DNA of 64,000 bases from Nephromyces sp. MM_2019 (taxonomy: Eukaryota > Apicomplexa > Aconoidasida > Nephromycida), in assembly GCA_015657535.1 (NCBI GenBank), contig JADHZB010001950.1:62001-126000 (forward strand), read 5' to 3'. Under the pieces are notes generated by a model. That model was not told where the DNA came from. It saw only the letters and a program-made list of their open reading frames with translations, and did not search any database. Position numbers and translations under genes: made by a program. This document shows positions 1 through 11,900 of the stretch, in pieces; within the stretch, counting starts at the first letter, position 1; each line of letters begins with the position of its first letter.

Positions 1-3000
1 ATCCTAATATTAGTCACATACATGTAGGATGTGCCGAAGGTTTGTTCTGCAAGGAAAATGAGCGCGATGTTAGTTGGTCATATTATACGCCGGTATATGT
101 TAGGCGGCCAAAGTAGGTGCTATAGTAGAAAACGAGCATCAGGTGGAATATTAGCAATGAACGATCGATTATCGCTTTTACCAATAATACGCTGCGAATA
201 TACTCTGCCGATGGTGAAGTTTCCATAGATAAACAACAATAACACTACAAAACAGTGGCTGCATCTCCCTTGTAGGTGCTACTCCATAGGAGAACATCTT
301 TCCGAAGCAGGACAAATATCATCTTTAGGAATACCATTTCATATTTGTTTTCCGCTTAGTGATCCTCAAACATCACACTCTCTAGACTAAAAAACCTATT
401 TTTTGCAGGTCAACAAGAAGGATAAATATGAGAGAAAACATGTAAAGCCAAGGGGGCAGGACCGAAATTTAGTCGTAAGGCCACGTCACAAAATCTGAAA
501 TGTGTATCATTGTAGCATCGATGATGAGGGAACCGTCGCGTATCTTCGTCATTTATGAAAGTACGAAGCATTGCATAGTACACAAGCTACCTTACATGGT
601 TTCATAAGATCAGGGTTACTCCAAATGCTTTACCTTTATGAAATATCTCACAGGTGCTACCCCTAAAAGTTTCCTAAAATAAGCAAAATCATTTGAGCAT
701 ATCTATTCAGGCTGTATGGTACGTCGAGCAACTTGTATCACAAAGACCTGTATACAAAGCAGAATTTTGCCATGCCGAATCCCAGTTTACAACGCATTTC
801 ATGAGAGCTCTGATTCTCTACCCTTGCTTTTTGGATTACGGAGTATATTCTGGTTACAGTGATTCCAATTATTACACATCCACGTCGTACGCGGAGTAAT
901 ATATTCAAAACATTGCTTACTGTTAACAGCATGAGATATTTTGTTTCACTGGCGTAAAACCAAGATATAGATAACAGAAAGCTCAGATAGGACAACTCCG
1001 CTATTCGAAACTTAGGAATTAACATAGAGGGCAATTATGCATTGCGTTTATTACAATACAGAACTTTTAAATGCCTGAAAAGTAGCAAGTCAATTCATCA
1101 AAAGCCCCCGTAGGCAGGTAAAATTAGAGACATACTTCCGTTTATCTGTTTAATTTGTTTATATTTTCCAAATAGAGATGGTATAGTGGATTCATGCTGG
1201 ATTGAGTAAGGCTATAAAATCGCATATTCATCGCCGACGAGGTGCCTCTCCCTAAAAAATTGTACAAGAAGCTCACTTAAGCGAGCATCTTCAGTGTTTT
1301 TCACGAATGCTTCCACTCTTCACCCCATGAATTTGTCATATAAGTGAACTCACCTGCATTTTTATGTTGCAGGAGTTTCGGCATGGATAGTAGCTTTTGC
1401 CCAAAAGTTTAGTTTGAGTGACTCAATACACCCAAGCTTATGATATATTTTATAGTATGTAGCAGGCCAGTTAACCTGCGCAGACTAGTTATGCTTCATT
1501 TTAAATGGCCTTGTGAACATTTCGGGCTTATCTTTGTTAAGGCTTTCGAGGTAAATCTGTGTAACTCAGCATATAGCTAGAACTTAGCGACTAGATTTCG
1601 TACGCCATTCAGTACATGTCCATAAATGTGTGATTTAGGAAAGGAAATTGTAACACCTGTGTTCTACCACGAAATGGTGGGATATTGCTACGAAAATTAA
1701 CGGAGTAATGATAAAGCCCACAATAACCTGGGTTGAAAAAGGAGAAAGTTTTTTTCTTTGATACGAGTCAGAGTGTCTTTCCGAGTTAAACTGACTAATC
1801 TATCCAACTGTAGCATGACACGACGTGTATTTTGGAGCAGCAAGCATCCCCAAATGCGCTGCGATACTAATCTGTTTTGCTGACTCAGCCATTTTTATAG
1901 CCTGCACGATAATACCGGAGAAATGCGCCTCGTCTCGCGAATTTAGTCATCATATTCCCGTGTATGCAGTGGCAGAAATTTTATCAGGCCATAAGACTCA
2001 CCCTTTTCTACATATAAGTGAAGGCTTCTTAGTTCTTATGCAATTGACCAGACTGAACCAACTGCTCTATTCTGACTTTATACATGCAATCCGATCTCTT
2101 CCCGAATTTTTTCTTAGCTTGGTTCGAAAAATATTTATTCGTTGGTTCAACCACTTTTCTAGCATATCCTATCCGGTTGGCAGCCATATATTTCGCAGCT
2201 AGTCAGTACTCTTTAATAGGACATTATAAGTGTGAAATTCTACAAAATAGGAACTTTTGCTTCTTAAATTATGAAAAGAATTGATCAGTATAATTTTTAA
2301 AAAGTACGCTTCCGGAAATAGCGACTAAGTAGGTAGAGCGACGAGTATTTGATTAAGAAATATCTGCCACAGCTATGATCTTGTAAGAGCACGATACTGT
2401 AACAGTGCTTTCCTTGAGAGCTTTGTGCAGAAAAACAAAATTTAGAAACCAAATAACTCGGCTTGCCTGGCTTGCAAAGCAGCCAGTAGAATAATTCATT
2501 TTAATGAATGATTTTCTGAAGGAAAGTACCATCCCTACATTACACCCAAGTGCGGGTAAAACTACTAGAGTAACTGGTCAGTGCCTTTCATAATCAGCAT
2601 GAATAAACATATGCTCAGCATAAGAAAGCCCAGGTTTTCATTATGTACATGATAACGCATCACTTATGGGATAATAGCAACCGAAAGAATAGCTATGAAG
2701 ACCAGTGTTGTAGCCGATACGCACCTGACTGACACGGGGGACTCACGCAGCAAACAAGTATCCCGAATCGTCCTCGGAAATAGAAATTCTTCCAAAGGGA
2801 ATAAGAGAAGCCTTTTGACCAAGATCTTTTGAGCTGTCAGCACACAATTTTGTCGCACTACTATCAACATGTAAATGTGGTGCATCTACCTGAATTCTTT
2901 CGCTCACGCCTTTATATGCGAAGCATTTTATTTTTTCATTACTATTTATGGTGTGAAGTTCTTGGGCCTTACTGTAGTTTATTCGTATATCATAGAAATT

Positions 3001-5433
3001 TATGAAGCACTTGGCATTTTTAAGGCCTACCAGAATAGTGCAGTTAAAACAAAAGTGCGCGAGGACTGATGCTGAGGTAAGTAAACAAAAGAGGCGATTT
3101 CTTCATGTTGCAGGCGCACCCTACAGTACATATGCTGGAAAAAATATCGCTGAATCTGCAAAATATAAATCAATAATTGAGCCGTTTCCCAAGTGTATGA
3201 CGATATATCGAGGTTTTGCTGTTCTATGGTTTGCGTCATTTCACCTATGGGAGTGAGAATAAGCATCGGTTATGTGGCTTTAGCGTGGTAAAGATGCAGA
3301 TTGGACGCGTAACACTCCTGAGCGCAAGTGAGAGAGTACTAACATGCACCTACATGAGTACTGGGTGTTAATGGTTACCTGTTAGGGTACTTAAAATGTA
3401 CGCACTCTCACTACTAAAGTAATTTTCGAAGCTATACATGTACTTCACGGCATTTTCAAGCGGCTTGTCACTTCTAGAATACTATTGCCACAATCACAAC
3501 GCATACTCTCTAGTTGTGTGTTCCCAGAGTAGGGAAACAGCATAAAGCACGCTATGACCACATGAAAGGGAGTTTCAGGCTGACCAGTTCAAACAGATAA
3601 AGGAAATATTTCGCAACCACGTTATTCTTGTCATGGGGGTGCTGAATATGTTTTAAAGGATATATTCCTTCTTTAAAATTGAAGGCTCCGCTGCTACTTT
3701 CATGCGATAATAAAACAGATTTCTAGCAGTTTGCAAGAAAAAGAATTCGATTTATTCATCACCGAATCCTCTCTTGTTGGAGCAAACAGGGCTGGAAATG
3801 CAAAATAGGCAGGAAGCAATGAAGAAATTTCCACATCTTAGAATATAGCATGAACGCTCTAATATTGACATAATCATACCTTCATCAATGAAAGCAGTAC
3901 AGCCGGTGTCACACTTGCAACAAAAAAGGGCATGCAGTGTAATGCGGATTGATATCATAAACTTTCAAAAAAGTACAAAATGTTCCCATGATGGGTGAAA
4001 TTACCGTCTCAATGGTTTAGTATACTGGACACGCCCTTAATCTGTCTTCTTCCATCCGTAGGATTCGGTATTTTAGTACGTTTTTCACGCCTCAATGGAT
4101 ATCTTCTCAAATTGTAGAGCACCAAAAAGCTGGCCTACTACGCCGTAGGACATAATGCAAATATATACTAACCCCAGGGTAGTTTCTTCAAGGGCTGCTG
4201 CCATCACATCAACTACCATAGCACCTCAAAATAATCGGGTCATTTCCCCATTTGATATTATGAGGAGCAGTGGGGCACATAGCATCATTTCTCAAAAAAT
4301 TAAAGTTAGTTCTTAAACAAAATCAAGGGCCCATTCGTTGGGGTAGCAGAACATTAAATGCGGTGCTCGCAAAAAAAACTCGTCGATGCATATAGCCAGA
4401 CACAACGCTGGATAACAGAATTTCTCACCTGCTGCCTCACTTATCAACCGCATACTCTATTCTTGCGGCAATATTCGTGAAGTAAGCTAGCAAATTCATA
4501 CCAGCATTGCGAAAGAAATAGAATCACATCGTCATTACTTTTAATCAATTTGGCAAGATTAAAGGTAACTAGTACATTGAGTTCATTTACGTAGCCGCTG
4601 CTACATCTCAGAATCTTGAATCTTTCTTTTAGTTTTGATTAATTAAAGTAGAGTAGCACAAAATAACCAAAGCACACCAACCTCATTGCATAATTAGTAC
4701 CCTCTTGAAGCTAGGAAAGACGTAACTAAACAAGAAATTCGAATCGTACCCAATACTGCTATCATTATTGTTAAGTGGCTAATATTCGCAAGGGAATTTC
4801 CTGAAAAAATAACGAAGCTTTGGGTGGTGCATACCCTAATTGGACTCATTCCCATGCTGAGCTGAAGTATGTCTATCCATTTAAGAAGCCCCAATATAAG
4901 GCCGATGGGATAAAAATACAGCATATACCCTTCTACACCTGCACACCAGACTTATCCCGGAAATTCAGTACAAGTTGAATTAGTTTTTGATTTCGCAGGT
5001 TGTAAGGGATGTTAACAGTTACTCTGAGCACCAAGGCTTAAAACACGGGAGGCACTGAATCTTGTACATATGCCCCAAGCGTACTCAATTTAGCATATCA
5101 AGATTTGCTGTTTTCAAATTAAGATATATAGATATAAATTCAGTATGCTTCAAGAATCTCATCCTATTTATTATCTTCTGAATTCAATTTTATAGTATCC
5201 CAAAAGATTTCCAGAAGCATAAAAATGCAAACGAAGAAATAGCACGTACAAAACGTTTCCTGCAAATCTGGCTACTAACCACTACACTACACTAACAAAA
5301 AACTTATATCCTCATTCCATCTGTTTTTCAAACAAAAAAAGGTACTTTTCCAATACAAAAATTCGCCAATAAAGCAAGCCACTTAGATGATATGTCACAA
5401 GGCATCAAAAACAGCAAGCTTCCGTTACGATCT
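1..5433. other. No supportable gene
   Basis: About 5.4 kb of AT-rich sequence. Open stretches reach about 125 codons (1825-2202, +), but they start at non-ATG codons, have no recognisable motif, and are no longer than chance allows at this base composition. Short exons could still be hidden here, since real exons elsewhere in the window are often under 100 bases. I saw no tandem repeat, RNA gene or mobile element. Confidence 0.5.
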
Positions 5434-6941
5434 TCACAATGGGTTGAATTTAAGAGTTTCCCTCTGCTCATATGAAAAAATCCTCGCTTTTAACCAAAGT
5501 GACATCATACACTGACGAGTATCAGTTGGGTCACCGGGAGAAGGCATCAGCGCATTGTGGGCATATTCCACACGGGCCTTAACATCTCCAGAAGATTTCA
5601 GATAACCCCACAGAGAAGAGAGCACCGTCGGATCTTCCCAGGAAAATGCATTGAATGACCGACTCATGGCTGATGGTTCCTGCCAAGAAGCAGCGGAACT
5701 GTACGCACACAACATCTTCATATCAGACAACAAGAGATCTACATTGGATGGCTGCAGTAGCACATCAGACGGTGCTCGTACAGGTCCTTCTTGGGAGGAT
5801 CTCACGGAGCGAGCTTGCATGGCCATAAGGCTTAAATTTGGCAAAAACAAGAAATTGGGCAGAATATCTCAGTTACAGCGCGAGGAATAGAGTTCCTTCT
5901 CGCACACAAAGAAGATATGTATAATCCTTTGCATCTATTACCAGAAGACACATTGACGTTTTCACTTAGGTGGCTGACGCAAGAAACATTATGGGTTGTG
6001 ATATGTCCTGCCGAAAAGCATAAGTATATGCGCCTCCGTCATCATGTTTCGGAGATGGAGTTGCCCTTTTTGAGGAGCTACGCCGTGCTACATCCTAGGC
6101 TGCTTCGCCGGCGGTTGTAGCGGCGAGGAAGAAAATATCACATGGGTACTCGCAGATACCAAGCGCACGCAAGCGCGAGGCATGCTAAATTTGAGTACCT
6201 CGATTTGAAGTGTTTCGGCTTGCCTGTGCTCATCTGTAACTTCAAGCGAACACTGCATAAAAAGTAGCGGTGCGGACCAGCGATTTGCAGCATTGCTCCA
6301 TGTGCTGTACTGTAACTCAATTAATTAAAGTACGGCTTGATAGTACACGAGTTTTGCAATCATTACAGCGTTGCAAATTATCGGATATATCCGTGATTAA
6401 CTACACAGAACATCTTGCTTGATGTCGTCACTACGCTTATTGGACTGCACGCAGGCAAATATTAACGGGTCTCCGGGGAGCATCTTTAGAGTTTTACAAG
6501 ACTTGCATGTTGATACGAGCAATACGGACTATAATGTTATAGCACAGTTAAAAGCGGGTCTCGAAATTTCTGCTCATACAGGTATTTAAACTGTCAGCGC
6601 CAGAGCTAGCACAATTAGAGCAAGAGTCATAGTGTTTCAGCTAATGGTAGCTCTAAATCACGGAGATACCTCTGATTGATCATGTATGACTATTGAGCTG
6701 GGCCTAAAAATAGTGGCGTCATATTCTCATACGCTAAAAGCTAGCAGCAGATAATGCTTTTGTGGGGTATACTATTTCATGAGGAGGCAGTTACTATAGC
6801 ACATTCCAGCGCATTATTCACGGCATCTTCTATTTGCGTCCGTGCGACACAATAATTGGTACGCTAGGTGACTACCAGCAGTTGCAGTTGTAGTAGCAGC
6901 GCCAACGCCTACAATGGTGTTTTCCGCCCATATCACAATTT
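5434..6941 (-). CDS. Unrecognised multi-exon gene, 3' part
   Basis: Six exons join with matching phases on the minus strand: 6941-6876, 6829-6795, 6483-6412, 6309-6199, 6094-5979 and 5830-5434, ending at a TGA. They encode about 265 residues. GC content is clearly higher than in the flanks, and the last exon carries 132 open codons. Readable segments include IVIWAENTIVGVGAATTT in the first exon, MLPGDPLIFACVQSNKRSDD in the third, and a Ser/Pro-rich, Trp-containing tail (SWQEPSAMSRSFNAFSWEDP). The first exon begins in phase 1, so at least one 5' exon is missing; I could not place it. The WAENTIVGVG stretch is faintly like the CAP/SCP signature, but no other CAP hallmark is visible, so I assign no function. 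The internal splice choices are by eye; the weakest is the 5979 donor (GC before gtcagc). Confidence 0.55.
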
Positions 6942-7847
6942 CTTAAGCGTGGAAAGTATTCAATTCTATGTGCTTGACACATGCGTTACATCAGTAGCGA
7001 TACAACAAAATTATATTCCAGTTGGTGACGCTTAAATCAGCAGAGCTGCAAGAATAACTTTAGTATAACTGTCAAAAATATTATGAATGGAATAAACTCT
7101 TGGATGATTACTTGCTTTCAAGTAGAATGACTTCAGCCCTGCCTTCTTCATGTTCTAACTTATTATGGTCTTGAGAAAGGATTTTTTAATATCTCAGAAA
7201 AAGTGGATACCAAACGACTAAAGCTTGGTATGCACGGAAATTTTGCAGCATGCCTACGGTAGCGGAAATATTTATCTGAATCTTGCTATTCTATGGAGGT
7301 TAAGAAACTCCATAAATATTGACTGTTTTTTGGGCTGTGATAGGCATATTCAACCATTAGGAATTTTCACTTTGTTCCTCGAAAAATTGTTTTTGCATCT
7401 AATTTTATCAGTTGCTGAGGCGCATTTGCACCAGAAAGGTTGTGGATGCCATGTACCTCAAAAGGTGTTGCAAAATACGCAAGTAGTCTCTCCTATATCA
7501 TGAAGTGAATATAAATTTTTAATAGTAAGAGTCAGAGTAGGCTTACAAAACTTTTAATCCACCGTTTAAGCCTTAAGAATTTTTCGCTATTCTGGGGTTG
7601 CATACTGCTTTCCTGATATTCCTCGAGCCATTTAAATACCTCAAGGAACTCAATAAAATATTGTTCATTTCCTGAAGCTCTCTGTTCTAGCGCTTATTAA
7701 ACAGTAAAAAATTAAAAAAATACCGCTTTTATGACTGCACATGTGATCGTAGCCTAAATAAGGTTTCACGGTATAAATTCCTTAGCTATGTAGTCGTATC
7801 ACTGAGCATTCGGGCAGAAACCAAGTCACAGAAGGGGCTATTAAAAA

Positions 7848-8936
7848 TGGCTGATCCTTCATCTGGTAAGGAATACTCTAACTTGGGGCTTATGATCGCC
7901 ACATATGCTGCTGGATGTTGAAAAGGCTATTCTGGTAAAATTTTTTATTGTGCAAGAAAATGTTATTGTAACCGATTGTCAACTTGGTTCTTTGCCTATT
8001 CCCATGAAAGCTCATGTAACGTGCCATGTGAAGTTTGCCTGCTTCTAGTGCTTTAAAGCTCGTTTATAGTAAAAAAGAAACTGTTCAGGAGTATATTTTC
8101 AAGCAGTCATAACAGAAGCCATGCTAAGCCCTCAAAAAGGGAGAATAACTATACAAAGAGGGGATTTTTTGTTCCTTCGGGGTCCCATAGATGCAAGCTA
8201 GAGGAAAATACCGCTTTGGCTGTCAAAGCATTATCATCCTATTATAGAGCTTTATCTAATATGTGTTGCGTATTACAAATATTCCACACGTAAATTGAAA
8301 CTTACAAGTTACCATGCATGCAATTATTTTTTTCCAATGATGGGATATACCAATCCACAGCATATTCAAGCATTCTATGCCTTACAGGAGTAGGTATCCC
8401 TGCTGAATTATGGGTAAATAGGTAAAAATTGCATTAAACTGACCGGAATATTTCTCAAGCTTAATCTTGCTGAAAATCGCGAAAGTGTACATTATTCTGC
8501 AGGGAAAGTCTCCGAAAATTTTTTTTACAGCATAACAGATGCTTTTCTATTGCTTTTAAATTTCAAACTCTATTTTGAAGGGGGCCTGTAAAAATGAAAA
8601 AATTAGTCGGCTTAGCTAAGCGGCCTTCAATCCCATAAAAAGTGCGCAGTCGTATTCAGTTTCCATGGTTTAGCCAATTTCCACGTTAAAATGGCCGTAC
8701 CTCATTTTGATTTGCAGCCAACTTTGGATAGTTCTACTTAAGCGATTCATTTGGTAGCCGTAGAGCTAATGAGCAAATCAACGGCTTGCTTCATCAACTT
8801 GCCATCAGAATTTACTTCCTTCCAACCTGAGCAATGTCAAAAGTCATATGTACACTATTCTCTTGAACCTCTGTATGGCGTTGCTACCTGCTTTACGAAA
8901 AGCTATTATTTTAAAAGTATTTTAGCATTTGTTTAA
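7848..8936 (+). CDS. Tentative short-exon gene
   Basis: An ATG in a good Kozak context at 7848 opens a 19-base reading (MADPSS then a split codon) that ends at a strong gtaagg donor. Downstream plus-strand blocks look coding: one starting TGC AAG near 8191 (CKLEENTALAVKALSSYYRA) and ending at a gtaaat donor, one near 8503-8590 (KVSENFFYSITDAFLLLL), and a Cys-containing block at 8751-8936. I could not make one continuous phase-consistent chain, so this may be one gene, parts of two, or chance. The last block ends in a stop at 8936, overlapping by a few bases the end of the minus-strand wall-protein gene. Confidence 0.22.
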
Positions 8937-11900
8937 ATTAATTTATTACTCGGAAATAGCTTTTCCATGGTGTCTTCAGTGGGGCTAAAAGTGGATGCAA
9001 CAGTCCTGAGTTCGTAACAGGTCATGCTTCTCTGATCTTCGAACAGAAGGGAATGGTGCTCTGCCTCGTAGGACTCCAACTTTGAGAAAAAATGTAGTTG
9101 CGTGAATACTATGTGAGTGCTCACGGAGATAGGTTTCATAAAAAAATTACTTCACCTTTTCACACTGATAAGTGGTTAGCGAAGGAATCCTAGATATGCA
9201 TATTGGGGAAGGCTTGGAGTAATGCTGATACAATAACGCAGGAGCGTTCAGAACGTATCCCTGAATAAAGTGCAAAAGCTTTAATTTTAGATCAAAATTT
9301 TCTGCCAGTATCTGGATAGCTTTTTCTGAGTCTAGGTATTGGATGTAGTAATGTCTTGGAGGCATTGATTTGCTCTAAGTGTTGACAAAAAAGCTGCCGC
9401 CTTCCTCTAATGTTTGAAGGCAAAAGGCAAGTACAGTCAAGAATCTAACAGAATAACCTAGTCTGGCCAGAAGATGGGCAGACATTGGAGATAATATTAT
9501 GAATTGCAGGCAAATCGGATGAAGTAAACTTATACTCTTATCAAGTTTTTCCACATTACTCAATATCCATCTTAGCTTGAAACACCACGGTACATATCTC
9601 AGCATTAACTATTGTAAATAAGCAAAAATATGACCGAAATTTAAAGACAAGATAACCCTATCATTCGAAAATAACAGCACCTAGAATGAAATGATTTACA
9701 TCATTCTTAATGGCTTATCCATAAAAGAGCACCAAGAAATGAACACTATATTCATTCCTATAGATTTAATGGCCATTTCAGTCTGTGTCTCGTACTATCA
9801 CTATTATCAGTGCATTCTATCAAAATCCTTGGAGAGCTTATTAGACGCCTTCTTAACTCCGGCCACCAAAAAACATCGAATTCACTTATCACCATCCTTT
9901 GTACCAGCTGCACTAAACACTTGCTTTAAATTCTTGCCGTAGGGTATTATACATTACCTCTGGGCAGGATAATACAAAGTTATCATTACTTCGATTCCTG
10001 CAAGTAGTTGGATTCACTTTCTTGTGGGCATAACCTTCCGGGCACCGAAGAGTCGGCTTCGCATAGTGCTTAGTAGCACACACTACGGAGAATGATATGT
10101 TTCTATGTCGATAGACCACAGATCCTCCGTCTTCTGCTAAAATGCGTAAAAATACCAGATTATATGACTTTTAGGAGATAATTTCGGCTTTCTCGCATGC
10201 ACTAACTAGTTCAAGGCTCAAAGTTAAAAAGAATAAAAAAAGTAAACAATGATTACCAAATACTGCTAGAAGAAATGGAACAAACATTCTGTCAAATCTT
10301 AGCTAATGTATAAAGTGACTTGAGTACGGAATGCAACAAAATTTTATTAAAGTTTCTGACTTGTAGTTTAAAGGCAAACCAATAAAGGTGCGAGAATCAA
10401 AACTTCTTGGCCTACTTTCAATAGCTTTGTATCTGCTCCAATCAGTGATGATTCCCTGCAAACTACTCGCAGGAACCAGCTTCTCTGTAGGTATACTGGT
10501 TAGAGAATTTATCTCCCCATAGAGCAGGTAAGGAATTTCTTCAAAAGCTTGGCAATAGGGTTGCACATGTATCGACTGAATAAATAAGGCAGCCAAAAAC
10601 CGGTATCGCCGAGGAAATTTTTTCGATGAAATCAAGACGGTGCCAAGGAGATTTTTTGAGAATCTTCTTATAATCCTACTATTCTATCTTCAATATTACC
10701 TGTTCTTCAACTTTCTAAGAAATTATTGTTTTTTTAATACAAAATAGTGAAATAATGCCCTAAACTATGTTGGATTCATGGAATTGGAATAAAAATACAA
10801 CGCAATAGAAAAATTTTTGAACCTGAAAACTGGGAGTGTAGTAAATTCGACTATTCTGACATACTTGCATGTAAACGCATGTTTGCAAAGGTGACTGGAA
10901 TGATGGATTAGTCATGACCACGGGGTGATCATATAATTGCAAGTAGTCCTCATACGGGATAGAATCCGGTTCACAGGCAGGCTTTCCAGGAATTTCTTGC
11001 ACCTATTGATACGACAAAACTTTAACGGAATATTCTATGCAGTCCAAAATACAGAAAAACAAATTCGGTGTTTTTATGTGTTTGAAACGATGGCATCAAG
11101 TACCACTAGTATTTCGAAAATATAACATGCTACGCACAGGTTTTATGACGCTTGCAAAGGCAGTACTGTAGTAGCTAAAAGTATGCACAGCTAACACTTA
11201 TATCAAAGATCTGCTACATGCAGCGGTTAAATGGTTGTCTCAATAACTGCATAATGTACTTCTCGCCTACTAACTTCTCTGCAGATCAATCGGTCAGTCG
11301 TCAAGTCACTTTCTTTGGATACTATCGCTTCGCTCGTGCTTTCCGGGCAGCTTTGGACCTCATTGAGGTCGAAGTTTGTTATGAAAGTTTTCCTGCATAC
11401 CCCCGTCGAATCGCCCTTATAAAGAGAAGACTCGAAAAATATTGTTTGCTCGAGGTTATTAGTTTCAAAAGCAACTAATTTGCAACTAATGACGAGATTT
11501 TAGCACACTATTTTCTACCATGTTCAAATATTTCCACAAATACATAATGGATATATTCTAATTGAAATTCGCTACCTTCAAGAAAGGCTGGTACGTCTCA
11601 GGGCACTTGATGAATTTTTGCTTCTGCAAGGCAGCCTCGCAATAACTCCGATTTTTCCGCTTAGTACCCTTCATATAAAAAAGGAACATTCGTCCATTTA
11701 GGAAACTAGTGCTTTCCAATAAACTATGGTGATAGGACTAGTTCTTCTTACCCCTGGGCATCCGATTAACCCATGGCGAAATTCTCTAAAGAAACAAACA
11801 GTTCCGTCGGTGGAAAGTTCATACGGTGGATCACATTTGGGAGCCGCTGCAACGTCTAGCTCGGCTTTACAAGAAGCCGAATAAAAGTCAGCATAGAACT

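Noticed and set aside
5651..5890. Plus-strand 79-codon ATG frame.
   Set aside because: It lies antisense to the better-supported, longer minus-strand exon 5830-5434.
11218..11478. Plus-strand 86-codon ATG frame.
   Set aside because: It is the antisense shadow of a Cys-rich wall-protein exon on the minus strand.
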